DNA of 64,000 nt, taken from NCBI GenBank assembly GCA_030141605.1, contig JAQGDQ010002375.1, positions 310,001 to 374,000 of the forward strand, written 5' to 3'. A program made the translations under genes and the position numbers. The first letter of the stretch is position 1. Each line of letters starts with the position of its first letter. The notes beneath the pieces are model-generated. The model made no database searches and was not told the DNA's origin. It saw nothing but the letters and a program-made list of their open reading frames with translations. Of the stretch, positions 43,737-58,529 are shown in pieces. This DNA is from Tubiluchus corallicola (Eukaryota; Priapulida; Priapulimorpha; Priapulimorphida; Tubiluchidae).

Positions 43737-44494
43737 AGTCTGGTATGTAAGCGATACAAATATCGTGTCGTATGATGAAACATCATTTTTTTCTCTAATA
43801 CCAATGCAAGGGATATTTGCTAGTGTAAGGCGAAGCAGCTAAACTGATGAAAATCACAAAAGCAGGTTATCAAACTCAGCATCTAATAAGTATTAGAGAC
43901 AAGGATGGGTCCTAGGAAGCCAAATCACCGTAATCAAAGCACGTATTATGAAAGTACATTTGATAGGTAAATACTTGCTTTCAAGTAAGTCATCATTGAA
44001 AACGCTAACGCATTAACACAGTTATAAAAGGCGGCTAGTATCAGATCTGACCATTAAAAGCGTAATCACTTTCTCTTTGATTAATCACAGCGCTATCTCG
44101 ATGCCATTATCTTTGAAAGTTAATTCACTCAAGCCACTATTGCAAATCATTTATATCATCACTAACAAAGCAAAGTATTATTGTGGTTTATTGTGGCTGG
44201 CCATTAGAGTAACAGACCACTGCAAAAAGTGGAATTTACCGAAATTTGTCTGTTCACTGCGTCACTCACTTTCACCATGAATAATCAGGGACCTAATGAA
44301 CATATATTCGTTAAAACGTGGCCCCAAAAATTAATGTAGTGCAGAGACCCCTAAAACGTACATGCACATGTACATTTCTAAGAGTTTCAAGACCATTTAC
44401 AGTCTAGCGATGTGATGAGATGATGACAAATCTGTATTTACTATTAATATGCAAATTGTTTTCACATAATTAGTTATGCATGCAGACAGAGACA

Positions 44495-44580
44495 GCATCA
44501 TCATCATCATTTTCAACATCATTATCACTACGACCACTGCCACTGCCGCCGCAGCCATCATCAACATCATCATCACTACC
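44495..44580. repeat. CAT/ATC trinucleotide repeat
   Basis: Runs of ATCATC with ACTGCCGCC interruptions. The Met/Ala/Val-rich open frame on the minus strand is produced by this repeat. Confidence 0.85.
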
Positions 44581-44599
44581 TTCACTATTATTGAATGAC

Positions 44600-45490
44600 C
44601 TTGCCGATCTAGGCACAGTGCATTTGTAGGTTCACCTCACCTCACTCCGTGTACAAACCAAGACCAGCAATCATGAGCAATGAAGGATTTAACTTTGGAA
44701 TCTTTAATTTTACAAAAGAAATAAGCTAAAGGGCTTAACGTATAGTAAAGTATTTGTGTACATCTAAATGCACTTCACCTTTAAAGTCGAGTCAAACGTA
44801 TCGATTTTTATGTAAATAATATCAGAAAAACGTTTGGAATTGCACTGGAACAGTGTGACAAATAGAAATCTTGTACTATGTAAGACACATTACGGAGTTG
44901 AAAATCTATTCTCTATTGCAATATCAACCAAAATACAAAACAGTTGAATGATATGGAGAGCTAACGACAAAAATATGCTCTCTTACTGGGTTATCAAGAT
45001 TCAATTTTAATATCGGCCACGATTTTCCTCATAATTTTTGAATGACACTGACGATTGAGTGCTCGACAGTCTACACACGCGGATGCGTTAGCCTTACACA
45101 CACGTCAAAGAAAAGACGATAGTTAAATAATCGCTAATCGCACGCGCGGGCCTAGATGCGATTACTTTTAGATCGTAATTAACTATAGAATTCAGCAAAA
45201 TTGTGCACTATTTCAGTTATTTCTTTACAGCCGTGCAGACCTTTCCTTTCAACCGTCTCCTAATTACTCCTAGTTGCTGCATTAGAACGTCATTTGTTTT
45301 GCCCTTGAGTTTTTCTTTGCTCAAAGCCTATAAAACTTAACAACGCTAAAACGTTCCTTGAAATTCACACACAAATGATGCTGATTGAATCTCATATTGC
45401 CAGCGTCTCGAAAAATTCATCTACAGCGAGTTTTGCGATGGGCTGGAAAGGATGTTTTTCTCTAATTTTAAAATAAACAGCAACACAAAA
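44600..45490. other. Non-coding stretch
   Basis: No gene recognised. A short CG-containing patch near 45060-45160 stands out slightly from the AT-rich background. Confidence 0.4.
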
Positions 45491-45492
45491 GC

Positions 45493-45880
45493 GAATAAAA
45501 TAAGAATATGGATATTTTAATGTATAAAATAGGTGAAGATAAAGTAAGAAATCTTTTAATTATATGGTACAAACACGAAATATTTGTTAAAGTTCTGGGT
45601 CGTTAAAACAAATAATAAAAATCTACAGCTGCTCGTGATGGTGTAATGGAAAGCAAACAATGGGGTAAATAGTAGTTTCGAATAAAATAAGAACGATTAA
45701 AATAAAAGTGTGGATATATGCATGCATAAAATGAGTGAAGACAAAGTAAGAAATCTTTTTAATATACAATATAAACGTCAATTATTTGTTAAAGTTTTGG
45801 TCGTTAAAGCAAACTATAAAAAATTTACAGTTGCTGGTGGTGGTGTAATTGCAAAGAAACAATGGAATGGATTCTAAACG
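45493..45880. repeat. Diverged tandem duplication of a ~190-bp unit
   Basis: Two adjacent units share GAATAAAATAAGAA, AAAGTAAGAAATCTTTT, TATTTGTTAAAGTT, GGTCGTTAAA and GGTGTAAT...GCAAA(C/G)AAACAATGG in order. The first spans about 45493-45680, the second about 45681-45880. Confidence 0.75.
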
Positions 45881-48185
45881 GCGTACAGCTTTCATTCCTT
45901 TCACCTACTAAGTGCTTAACTTCTCGACAACTCAAACAATGACTCTCACTGTAAAATAATTGCCGAGAAGTCAAGTGCAGATTTGTTAACCCTGGAGTGC
46001 TGCCAGCAACACATCAGTCAATTTTTATAGTCAGCGCCGTTTATTGGAGATTGAGGTCGCTGTTTATAGTGCAGCAATCACCAAAGTTAGCGAAACTCAT
46101 GCTGCGCCAAATGAGAAAATGCACTCGTCAAAATAAACAAGATTTAAAGCTGTCTAAGCGGGAAAACTGCAAATCCGCGAGATTTTCGTGCAAATTTCGT
46201 AAAGCCTTTTTTCAAGAAATTGTGTCACACAATTTTCATTACTAGAGCAGTATCGGTTTCATTGCTTTAATGAGACTGTTCTTTTAAACATCGATCTGAC
46301 GTGTACTTTGAATAGGTATTTCTGGACTGTGGTATATGCAAAAGCAGCAAAACTGCCAGTTCTAATGTTGCGCTTGACTAAGCTGTACTTGAGTCATAGA
46401 TATAATATGGCTTGATTAGTGAACTAGTTGGGCAAATTAGGAAGACGGAGCAGAGGAGAGCAAAAAAAAGAGTGTGCAGATTACCAGAACGCCAGAGTTA
46501 TGGCGAGGAAATTTGTTGCTTTATTTTGTTAAAAGCTACTTGTTTTTTTATATCAGCTTTAATAAATGTGTTTTTAAACGAAGTTAGAAGTTTGTCAGCT
46601 CTACAAACTGTAACACTAAATCTAAAGATTCGCAAATTCGTCGCAATTTGAAGGTTTACATCAATATGCCAAAACAAAATCCCAAACTCAGCCCGAAATA
46701 CTAACCACCGAACCATTTCAACACCTAGTTTATTTTATAGCCTGCTAAAACGAGAGGAAGTAAATTAGTTCAGCTTTTTACTTTTTATTAAACAAATAAT
46801 TTACTTTTCTTTTACCTACGCAGTATTGGAAACAATAGATTTTTTGTTACGGGAGAAACAGGAAAGACCTAATGATTTGTAGAGCAAGTTAATGACGACT
46901 GCCTCTCATTCAATCGATTTTCTTGAATTTCGAATTAGAAAGATATTAATCAAAAGGGGCATCTTGCTGATGTAGGATTGAACCAAAGACAAGATAGATT
47001 AAAAAAATTTCATAGAATGATACACGCCGGCCCCATACTTTCGTGTTATTCGTGTACTATACAAACGTATTGTAAAATTGCAGGCTAATAATTAATGGGA
47101 TGTTACTTTCTTAGGCGAGCAACAAGTAATTTCATTTATACTACATTGCTGTACGCTGACTGCACCCCATTTTCCTTCTAAATTAATTTTAAAACTCCGT
47201 GGACCGCCTACGGTTTCTAGTTGATGAGTAAGGAATAATAGATTGCCTTGTCCGAATCAACAAGATATCTACAATTATTTTGGCTGAAAAGTCTAAAAAC
47301 ATACGAATCACGAAAGCCTGTTATTCTTATTGCGCTTTATATTATCAGTGCAATGTTTTCTGTTGCTAACAAACTATGTCTATCAGAGACCGATGTTCGT
47401 TTTCAAAGAATTTTAGTATCCTCTGGATTACTTTCCCGTTGAGGTGCCAAAAATTCTAGCTTGGTACTAGTATAAGTACAGAAACAGATGCCTAAGATTA
47501 TAATGTACCTGGTGAAATTCGCCAGGTAAAACTGTGAATAACACAGTTTTAAACCTGGAAGAAATCTATTAATAATGTGGCGTGCATGTCTAAAAACAAA
47601 AGCTGCCTTCAAACAGATCAATAAAAAACCGTAAACCGGAAAAATACTCGCAAACACGTTGTTTAATCGCAGTAGTTATTTATTTTGATTTTTTGGCCAA
47701 TTTTGCAACTTGTTTCTAACACTGACTGAGCACTACACTAAGTACTACAGATTCTGGGTTGGTTCTTGTGTGTCTATAGAAATGAAAACCAGATCATAAT
47801 TGCAGGTAATTATTTATGAATATGCGAAAATTACGAAACTGGATAACTAGTATCATATTAACCCAGAAATTGGCGAAACACTAAAATTATGAGAAGCCAA
47901 CAAATGGAAAAACGCAGACAATTATCACAGGTTTGTGAAAAACTTCGAGGCAATAATTATCACTCGCGGATTAATGTGGAAAAATGACAACTTAACACTG
48001 GGCGAAATGTATGAATATTAATAATTTCAGAATTTTAGGTATGAACTGTGGCAAGTCAGAATTAATTAATTTAGAATTTTCAATATCTAAAAACCAATCT
48101 GAAAGCAAATTAATTACAATGATGAACAATAATTCCCGATGAAAACCATAGGACGTTTCATGAATAACTCGCCCACTAATTTAAT
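45881..48185. other. Non-coding stretch
   Basis: AT-rich. Several open frames of 60-85 codons (45997-46245, 46412-46651, 47248-47442) show no domains or splice context. Nothing further seen. Confidence 0.45.
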
Positions 48186-48187
48186 TC

Positions 48188-50009
<1,822 letters not shown>

Positions 50010-51135
50010 GCCACTGGCTGAACCAAAAATACAATATTAATCTTACTGACAGATAAAGTAAATTGTACTTTTGCTAAATTAGTGAAGTGCGTTACGAATT
50101 CTCTGATTGTTTTTCTGAAATTTACGCAAGGTTATGATTTAAATTTGTTTGTTTCAAATCACTTACTGTTAAAATGGCAGAGCTTAGCGATCAGCCCGGG
50201 AGTTTTTAGATAGGATTCCATGTACGCGTAAAGATAGGATTGCATGTACAAGTGATGCGTATACAACAGTTTGTATTTATATACGTGAAAGTGTTTTCAT
50301 GCGCACCTAATGCGTGATACGTGGTTCGTGTTCACTCGAACGTAATCGCTATCGTCAATATACGCATCGCGCAGCAATACGCTGAAAGGAAGCACCTGTT
50401 GCCTAGGTGATTTAGCGAGATTTCACGTTTCTGGTGATCATTTTCGCTGAATGGCTTCCTAGTCAGGTGGATTTTGGTCACTTAAGGACCTACGCACATT
50501 AAAGTTTCTTCCACTTGAGTTTTTGGGAGGTAGAAGCTTATAATTATATTGTTCTGCATCTAGTTGCAGTTCTTTCTCTAAGCGGAGATACACACCGTAT
50601 TGTTCTCTCCACTGTAAAATGTTATGCACCCAAACCTTTGCTGTCTTTTGAATTTCTCCGTCTAGTTAATGCCATCGCCGTTATTATTTCTTGGTCATTC
50701 TCGCGCTGAAATCCTCCCCAGGGATGTGGCTTCCAAAAATTACTTCCTATTTTTACGCATGGCACCCAAACATGGCGGAAAGAGCGTTGGGAGCTTTGCT
50801 AACACGCATAGAATTTACAACACACTGAAACAGTCAATACGCATCTAGGATTACTGAACATGAACCACGCGTTACGCACACATGGGGTCCTACATGGAAT
50901 CATCGCATTAGTACTAATACATGCTCTGCGCGCAATAAGACAGCATCTAGGATTACTGATCATGAATCACGCGTTACGCACACATGGAGTCCTAACTTAA
51001 ATTAAATGCTGAAGTTTGATACAGCATTGGTACTAATACAAGCTCTGCGCGTAATAAGACATCATCTAGGTCACAGACGATTTTTGTAGCTTTTGTGTAA
51101 GAATTCTGTTTTCTTGTCCTTTAACTTTTACGAAT
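50010..51135 (+). repeat. Long dispersed repeat (copy A, ~1.1 kb)
   Basis: The left part (CCACTGGCTGAACCAAAAAT, TTAATCTTACTGACAGATAA, GTACTTTTGCTAAATTAG, TTTACGCAAGGTT, GTTAAAATGGC, CGGGAGT) and the right part (GATACAGCATTGGTACTAAT, ACAAGCTCTGCGCGTAATAA) both recur in the same order and orientation at 56662-56970. Copy B lacks the ~800 bp between them. The middle is rich in ACGCG/TACGC motifs and includes the tandem duplication 50841-51062. The ends are not defined precisely. No coding capacity recognised. Confidence 0.7.
50841..51070 (+). repeat. Internal tandem duplication (~105 bp units) in copy A
   Basis: Units beginning GCATCTAGGATTACTGAACA (50841) and GCATCTAGGATTACTGATCA (50943), each containing CACGCGTTACGCACACATGG and a RTACTAATACAWGCTCTGCG segment. 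A third start (ATCATCTAGG) follows at 51061. Confidence 0.8.
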
Positions 51136-51756
51136 TGAAGTAAAGTTTAAAGTAAAAAATAATTTTCAAGTTTCTCCCGTGAACATGGTTACAGTTTATG
51201 TCTAAAATCATCCTGCACACCTTTAATTAGCTACATACGATCTTGGTTAAGCAGGGTAATGTGTAAATTAATGATCTACTTATTTAATTTAGAGCATACT
51301 TATTTTACTAGACAGAGGACCGTAACTCCCCTTTTCCCCTTTTCTCCACAAACAGCCTTCCCAAAAGAACGTTTGGCGTAAAATTGTGATTTATCTACTG
51401 AATTATTTACGCCATGCTTGCACTTGAAATGCTTTGAAGCTGATTAGGACGCTATAGAAAGGCAAAATAATTAGGAGCAAACGCACCTATAAACCTATTA
51501 AAGCAAAATGCAGAAATGGTGCTCTAAGACGTTTAATAAATGTCATCTATGCTGTATCGTCTCAGCTGTGTTATCTGGCAACTCCGAAAATACGATTTAA
51601 TACCGTTTAATCTTAGCTTCCTGCTAAAAAAAAATCATCCGTTCTAATTCCGTTGTTTAATTAAACCGTAACACACTAACATAACAATAACGTAAATGAA
51701 CTTAAGGCATATGTACATACTATACATATATGTGGCAGAAAACGATATGCAAGGAT

Positions 51757-51880
51757 TTTACAATTTTCCATACGGTTCGAATACCCTAAACCCTCGTCCT
51801 AACCCAGCCCTAATCCTAATCCTAACCCTAATTTTAATCCGCTTAACGAACTAATTTCTTGTGTGTGGGGAATTGTAAAC
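51757..51880. repeat. Interstitial telomere-like block flanked by inverted repeats (copy 2)
   Basis: Left flank TTTTACAATTTTCCATAC; the complement of the right flank is GTTTACAATTCCCCACAC, a clear imperfect inverted repeat. Between them, from 51783 to 51838, are CCCTAA-type repeats and variants (CCCTAAACCC, CCTAATCCTAATCCTAACCC). The complement matches copy 1 at 32487-32647, including the AAGAAATTA(A/G)TTCGT(G/T)AAG(T/C)GGATTA junction. Confidence 0.75.
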
Positions 51881-51974
51881 TTTAGCCAACGATATTACTA
51901 CTGTATTCACAAAAATGGCTAGACAGAGGCTGTTGTAAATTTCATCACTGCATTTATTTAGTAACACAGTGACT

Positions 51975-52340
51975 GTATCTCGACACTAGGCGGAGGAGCT
52001 GTACAAGCAGCCAACGGCTAGAGGGCGGGGAGGTCAAGTGACCCAACGGCCATGTGTAGAGGAGTAAACCTTCCAAATCAGGAGTGGATCCCCGAAGGCG
52101 GACCAGTGCAGCATGCTCACTGACTCCGGCAGCTCCTGCAGCCAACCTGGTGCCAAACGTATCGCTCCGGTTTCCTTTGAACTACACCAGGAAGGAAGAG
52201 AGGGGGTTCCTGTTGTCTGGGCAACTCAGGATCTCCATACACCTTGCCCAGGCGTGCGCTCTGGAGAGGCCACTCCAGTGGATCAAGGATCGGACTGCTC
52301 AGCCACAGTCGACGCTGCGGCTCCATCAATTTGATCAATA
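51975..52340. other. GC-rich island of unknown origin
   Basis: Clearly higher GC than the surrounding AT-rich DNA, with a sharp start near 51975 (GACACTAGGCGGAGGAGC) and end near 52340. Overlapping open frames exist on both strands (52084-52341 plus; 52117-52395 minus), neither with a recognised domain. It could be the end of a retroelement or a transferred segment. I cannot decide. Confidence 0.45.
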
Positions 52341-52399
52341 ACTGACTCTCTTGGCGCACACTCCATTGTCTTCCGAGACAGAAGGATGACAACAATATT

Positions 52400-52615
52400 T
52401 AGTAATAACGAATTGAATGAACGACTGACTGACTGATTAAGTGACTAAATGACTGGGTGACTAATTGACAGTACAGTAATTGAGTGACTGAATGGCATGG
52501 CTCACTATAGCTATTAAACTTAACAATGAACAGAAAGTAAAAAAAGCATACAAACAAAACAAACAACCAAACAACCGATCGAACCACTGATCAATCAAAC
52601 AAACAAACAATTAAA
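52400..52615. repeat. Decayed tetranucleotide repeats (GACT and AAAC types)
   Basis: ACTGACTGACTGATTAAGTG-type runs from 52420, then CAAACAAACAACCAAACAAC-type runs to 52612. Confidence 0.7.
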
Positions 52616-52757
52616 AGAAAATTCATTACAATCATCTCCGTAATTTTTGTGTTTAATATTTGCAGCATACGATTTAATTTCTAATTATACCTGTACCCTA
52701 ATTAGCCCGATGTACATGACGTTACGTTAGCTCCACCTGACGTTAGCAAGTGGCACG

Positions 52758-52800
52758 TCACACACACACACACACACGCACGCACGCACGCACGCACACG
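52758..52800. repeat. (CA)n/(CG)(CA) microsatellite
   Basis: CACACA repeats followed by GCAC repeats, alternating purine and pyrimidine throughout. Confidence 0.95.
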
Positions 52801-52999
52801 AGTGAGATCTATCTGACCTGCGTGACACGTCACATGCAGACGCATGGGTGGAAACGCACTGACCTGTCTCGTCTGGCTTCAATACTGAAGCTTACTTCTA
52901 CACCGCACGGTGTGTTTGAACGTGGTGTGCGTTTAACTGTGGTAACCCTGAGACTATTGTATTAAAATTTACCAGGATAAAAGCATGTGTGTTACTCAG

Positions 53000-54985
53000 G
53001 TAAGAGTTTTAAATCAGATTCCCCCAAAAATTTAATAACTTATTCTAGAACACACGAAAAAACACTTTAGCGTCGTTGGATTTTTGGAAATAAGAAACGG
53101 ACTTACTTATGATATAATTACTCAAAGATTAATTACTATACATTTATTCAAAAAATTCCAAGTAATCAATCTCACATTAGAAAATAAATACGAAAAAAGA
53201 GGAATCCGACGCAAAACATTTAATATTGCGAAATATTACAAGAAACAATTTGGATAAATTTTAATGTCTAAACTCTTCTTTTGCAAGCTAATTGCAATTA
53301 TTTTTTATTTAGAATTTTCCTCTTTCCATGATTCTTAAGTTTGTTCAACTAAAAACTATTTAGCGTCTTATGACAAGTCAACCCTTTAGCATGTCTCGAG
53401 TATACGTATTTGTTCAAAAGTTTCAGTCACTCAAGTGAGTGCCTGAGAGACTATACCTCAGTTAGTTTACCGGCTCAGCCAGTCAGTCACTCAGTCATCC
53501 AGTCTGTCATTTAACCATAGTTAGACAGTGAAACACCTCACAGACGCTTGTCATTTGTGACCAACCAGCAAAAATTCGGTTCAACAGCCGATTTATGGTC
53601 GCTTTTAATATAAATAACCGATCAAAAGACCTATAATGACGTCAAATTTTATTACTGACATCATTGGCGGATGCTAATAAAAAAAACCTCGTAACACAAA
53701 AATTTACGCTTGAAGAAACATTTAGACAGATTTGTAGCAAAATACATGCAAAGTCAGTTCTTGTCCTTGCAATATGTGAAGGATTTTCTGCCAGTCACAT
53801 GTCCGTTCCTTCCTTCTTGCGTCGATGAACTTTTCACTGCAAATCACTGACAAATGTTAAAACTTGGTTCACCGGTGGCAAAAAAGTTAGTCTTAGAATG
53901 AATTATTCATCAAGGCTTGCTGTATTTGAGATATACTGCCGCTTTCTCGCGAAAAAATGAAATCTCAACTAGCACTTATTGAAATAATTACTTTAGCATG
54001 TTTTTGTAGATTTTTAGTTATCAGAAATGCCGCTAGGTTGTTTTGTTTTATTAAAGCTGTATCGTTTGGTTTACAACTTTACGTAAATAAAAAATATTGC
54101 TTTTTCACAGAAATCATCTAGGTAATGTTTCACAACCACGGCACCAAATGTGTCATTATTGAAGTCAAAAAGACTGTCTGTATCATATAATATAAAAGAT
54201 GTATGAGTGGCCAAAAGCTTGCCTGGACAGCCAAAGATTATGGTATAGTGTCATGTGATTATTTCAATATCATTTTCTCGATGTCAACACAAAAATCCTA
54301 CTCCGTTCAGATCCCTAGACTTAATCAAGCCGTTGTAGACAGGAAACGGATTAAGTTTCGACAAAAATCTTGAACATTCTTCTTTCAATAACAGCGCAAA
54401 GGACAGAAATCATTATTCAAGCCATTAAAATTACCTGCCAGGCTGACTAAATGCTTTTCAACTGATTCTGTAAAAGCACGCGGGGCAATAGATAAACAAT
54501 TCAAATTTGCACAACGGATTCTGATTACGTAAACAACTTAATGCTCAGAATTTTAATTGCATTACACGCATTAAGTTGAAGCAAGGAGCATATAAAGCAT
54601 CCATGTGTATCATTTTGGTTAACGCGTTGTAAATAAAGCGCCTTTGCCGTATTTGTAAGCATGTAAGTTATCTCAAATAAGTAACGATAATGCTAGCGAA
54701 AGAAGACTAATAAAATGCTATCCTGAAAGGTTATAATTGCCACTTGCGTTGTGAAGTAGGTTCTATATGACCGTAGATTTTAACAAACAAGTTATTGTGA
54801 ATCTTGTCAGAGTTGTAATTAAAAGTGAGTTATTCTCGCTTTAATAACTAAGTAAAACACACTACAGGTAATTCTCAAAAGCAGTAAACTAACGGGTGTT
54901 TATTAAATTAGATTAGATCACGTTATTTTAACATAAAAGCCACATACAAAAAACATTAAAACAGTTATATCACGCATAAGAGAAT
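53000..54985. other. Non-coding stretch
   Basis: AT-rich. A weak CAGTCACT/CAGTCATC repeat lies at 53420-53510. No gene, RNA or element boundary recognised. Confidence 0.45.
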
Positions 54986-54995
54986 AAATAATGTT

Positions 54996-55195
54996 CGCGT
55001 GTGGGTGCAAGTACGTGCGCGTCTGCGTGTGCGTGTGGGTGCAAGTACGTGCGCGTCTGCTGCGTGTGCGTGTGGGTGCAAGTACGTGCGCGTCTGCTGC
55101 GCGTCCGCGTGTACGCGTGTGGGTGAAAGTACGTGCGCGTCTGCGTGTGCGTGGGGGTGCAAGTACGTGCGCGTCTGCGTGGGTGTTCATGTGTA
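54996..55195. repeat. CG-rich minisatellite with GTACGTGCGCGTCTGC units
   Basis: Five units of about 33-47 bp share GTGGGTGCAAGTACGTGCGC followed by GTCTGC (starts near 55001, 55035, 55072, 55119, 55151). Alternating purine-pyrimidine runs make it a candidate for Z-DNA. Open frames on both strands here are artefacts of the repeat. Confidence 0.9.
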
Positions 55196-55199
55196 CATG

Positions 55200-56380
55200 T
55201 GAAAAATGAAAATAAAAAATGGCCAATTTAAGACGAACAGAAATCTGAACGTAGATTAACAAACCGATATAGTAAACAGACTAGCCGCAGTATCGACCTC
55301 GCAACCATTCATATACATACTAGAACTAGCACTGCTCAACTTTAAAGATAGTCGTGAGCGAAGTCACAATGATTAACATACGCCGAACAATCGTCCTAAC
55401 GATGTGAAAAATGGAGACAATCAACTTTGCATGTAAGGCGAAAAGGACGTCAAGAAAAATGCATCTCAGGCGAAAGTCTAAACTCGACCAGAGTCTAAAA
55501 ACAACAATGGGAAAGTAACTGCGCGCTCCATAAATCTCTGTGACTTGGTGAAACCGTAAAACACCCACAACTCTTAAACTACTACAGAAAGCTCTAAAGA
55601 ATTCTCGAGTCGAGAAAGTTATGGGGAATTTATTGCTCACTCAAGATATATGACGTATTTCAGACATTAGTGGACAAAAAACTGGACTGGTATCATTGAA
55701 AAACAGAGAAGTTAAATGAGATTGCTACCATGCATTTTTCATGGACAGAGAAATTCTGGATGCTACCAGAACTCGTCATGAGAAACTTACAACGACTAAG
55801 AAAATTACTCTATAACACGAGTTCAAGATAAAGCGATGACAATAATACTGAAGTAGCAGATAAGGGACAGGTACTTTCAAGTATCTACTGTAGTGGAGAC
55901 GTCAGATACGCGAAGAAATAGTATCTCTGTGGTTTACTCAGAAGAGAAACAGAACGTTTTGTAGATAATTGCACAGGGATACAGTTCTGGGGATAAGACA
56001 CAGAAAAGGCCCTACTGTACATTATTGAGACAATAATCACGAGTTTGCGAGGGTTCAGAAAAAATTCACCTGTTTTTTTACCTAATGCTCAATTATGTAT
56101 GAGCAGTTTTCCCTTAAATCGTAAACAAACGGGAAACTAGCAATTAGATACGCGCGAATAATAAATGTAATATCATCTAATCAGGTTTAATGATGAGCAA
56201 GCAAACAAGATTGTCTCATGTTTCGTGTTTATCTGTACGCGTGCGCGCCAGGTTGTTACATTTTACAAGTAAATTCTCAGGTGATACGCTGGTAAATGTT
56301 GGGTTTCGGCTTCTAAATAACAATGACGGTTATGCACCACCTTGCTTTCCCAAGTTGTCGCTTATCATAGCTGCCCGAAA
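55200..56380. other. Non-coding stretch
   Basis: A 104-codon minus-strand open frame (55326-55640) has no recognised motif, no splice context and no counterpart in WDR7. Nothing else seen. Confidence 0.45.
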
Positions 56381-56383
56381 AAC

Positions 56384-56413
56384 AGAAAGTTTTGGGTTCG
56401 AGTCCCAGTAGAG
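56384..56413 (+). other. tRNA T-arm-like remnant
   Basis: TTGGGTTCGAGTCCCAG forms a 5-bp stem around a TTCGAGT loop, i.e. a perfect B-box. Upstream sequence does not fold convincingly into the rest of a tRNA. Probably a decayed tRNA-derived element. Confidence 0.35.
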
Positions 56414-56661
56414 ATGCAAAATTTTTAAGATTTTAAATTAGCATTGGTTTCGTGCGTTAACATGATTCAACCAGAAATATTAAAAAGGAAGAAAAGGTAA
56501 TTTAAAGTACCGGTATGTCACAAAAAACTTTTCAACCAAACTTATATTACTTAGCATTACGCGTACCTGCTTGAGAGTTATATAACTAGGAAAGAAAATT
56601 CTTAGTAATTTAAAATGTTTGCACAAACTGCTGAAATGTCACTGACTCACCTTCCCAATGT

Positions 56662-56970
56662 GCACCACTGACTCACCAAAAACGTATTTTTAATCTTACT
56701 GACAAGATGAAGTAATTTATACTTTTGCTTAGTTAGCAAAGCGTGCGGTAAGAATGCTCTGACTATTTTCTCAAATTTTACGCAATGTTACCTAAACTTT
56801 ACGCAAGGTTTCAAACGATTCACCATTAAAATGGCTGCGCCAGACTGTCACCACGGGAGTCTACATTTTCGTGTTTTATACAGCATTGCTGCTAATACAA
56901 GCTCTGTGCACAATAAGGCAGCGTGTAGATGATACAAAATTTCAAAACGAACTTTTCAAGCTTTATTTAC
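56662..56970 (+). repeat. Dispersed repeat copy B (internally deleted version of 50010-51135)
   Basis: Carries the two ends of copy A in the same orientation: CACCACTGACTCACC and TTAATCTTACTGACAAGATG at left, TTATACAGCATTGCTGCTAA and TACAAGCTCTGTGCACAATA at right. About 800 bp of copy A is missing between CGGGAGT and TATACAGC. Confidence 0.7.
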
Positions 56971-57981
56971 GAAGAGTGTTTTTTGCGTTTTAAACAAAAG
57001 ATGTTGTCATTTGTTATTAAACGGGAATTCACTCAAAACTGAACGAATAACAAAACTAAAATTCCTAGACAACTAATCAGCAACAATCGATGTTTACCAT
57101 CACAACATTCTAGCTATTAAGTAAATCTTCGGGATCTAAAAACGGAAAGAGGAGAAACAAAAAAGACTGAAAACGAGGAGGATTTAGTCACCTTTGTGAC
57201 AAAAATGCGCTGATATTATGGTCATGCAACCAAATATCTTCTACAACTTGGAAACGCAAATGAGAAGTAACCAGGCGAGAAGAACTTGTGCTCAAGACGC
57301 AGAAGCAATCTGATTTTACGGGATATAAAACACAAACTCTTGATGAATAAACATCAAAAGTCTAGAAAACTCAATAAAGTGTTTATATAAAGAGTACAGG
57401 AAACATTGATTTTATGATGAGCACTGAGCACAAGGAACAACAGTCACGGACGGTTTGAGAGTTCAAGAAATTGTTAAAATTTCGCAGTTAAACGCACCTG
57501 CTCACAAAATAAATGGACTTGTACCACAAAACACCATTCCCTTTAAAGCAGGGGTTTCAGGAGTTTCACCTATATTGATTTTTCTTGACAACTTTGCAGT
57601 CTCGAATGCGAATTTCAATTCTTTATTTTCGCACACGTGCGAAAAGACAGAATAACAACAAAACACAAAAAATACAAAAAAATGCGAGAGCAACATATGA
57701 CTATTAAGTCCTTTACACGTCGCCCTTATTTACCATTTTTCAATAAGTTGTGACTGGATGAAAAACTATGAAAGACAACTCTAGTTTCTACGAAATATTA
57801 GAAATTAGAAAACTGAAGTAACAAAATTTGAAAACCATTACAGGAAAAGGTGATACGAAAATATAGGTTATTAAGTTAGATTGCGATAAACAAAAATATA
57901 ACAATCTTGTAAAATATGAGATGTATCATGAGATTATTAGCAATTTGCCACGCAGCTCTGGTTTATGGGAAACAAAATTTT

Positions 57982-58196
57982 GCAGGACTTCATAAATAAC
58001 GAATTCTTTACTAGACATTATGAATATTGCAGTCTTTATGAAACTTAATGAATATTGTACTCTTTATGGGACATTATTAGTGTTATGTTTACGAAACTTC
58101 ATAAATGTGTAGTCATAATAGGACACTAAGACAATTGTAGTCTTTTCTTATAGCATAACTATTATAAATATTATGGTCTTATTATAAGGGTGATCG
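57982..58196. repeat. Degenerate ~30-bp tandem repeat
   Basis: Repeating GTCTTTATGAAACTTAATGA / CTCTTTATGGGACATTATTA / GTCATAATAGGACACTAAG-type units. Strongly diverged. Confidence 0.5.
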
Positions 58197-58529
58197 TAGA
58201 GATCGTGTTTATTATGTAGAATGGGAAAAATGGATTTCTGCAAATTACTACTCTCGAGAAAAGACTAATTATTCTAAAAATGAGAATAACGGCTTAGAAG
58301 CGAGCCGAAGTATGTAAAGAAGAGCTACTGCATTCGTGGAACGTGCTCTACACAAGTTTTCTCCTAATCTGGAAAACACTTTTTTCGTAATTAATCGTTC
58401 ATGTCTCTGAAACAGCTGAATTCATAACAGCGTGTCAGTAATAAAGGGGATGTGCTTATAGGGGTATTTACAAAAATTAGGCAAACAATAGTGCCCTTTT
58501 GTTAGGAGCAAAGTTTTCTTTTATCTGTT

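Noticed and set aside
54918-55262. 114-codon minus-strand frame and several plus-strand frames
   Set aside because: Generated by the CG-rich minisatellite; low complexity on both strands.
55326-55640. 104-codon minus-strand frame considered as an upstream WDR7 exon
   Set aside because: No resemblance to any WDR7 segment and no consistent splice sites.
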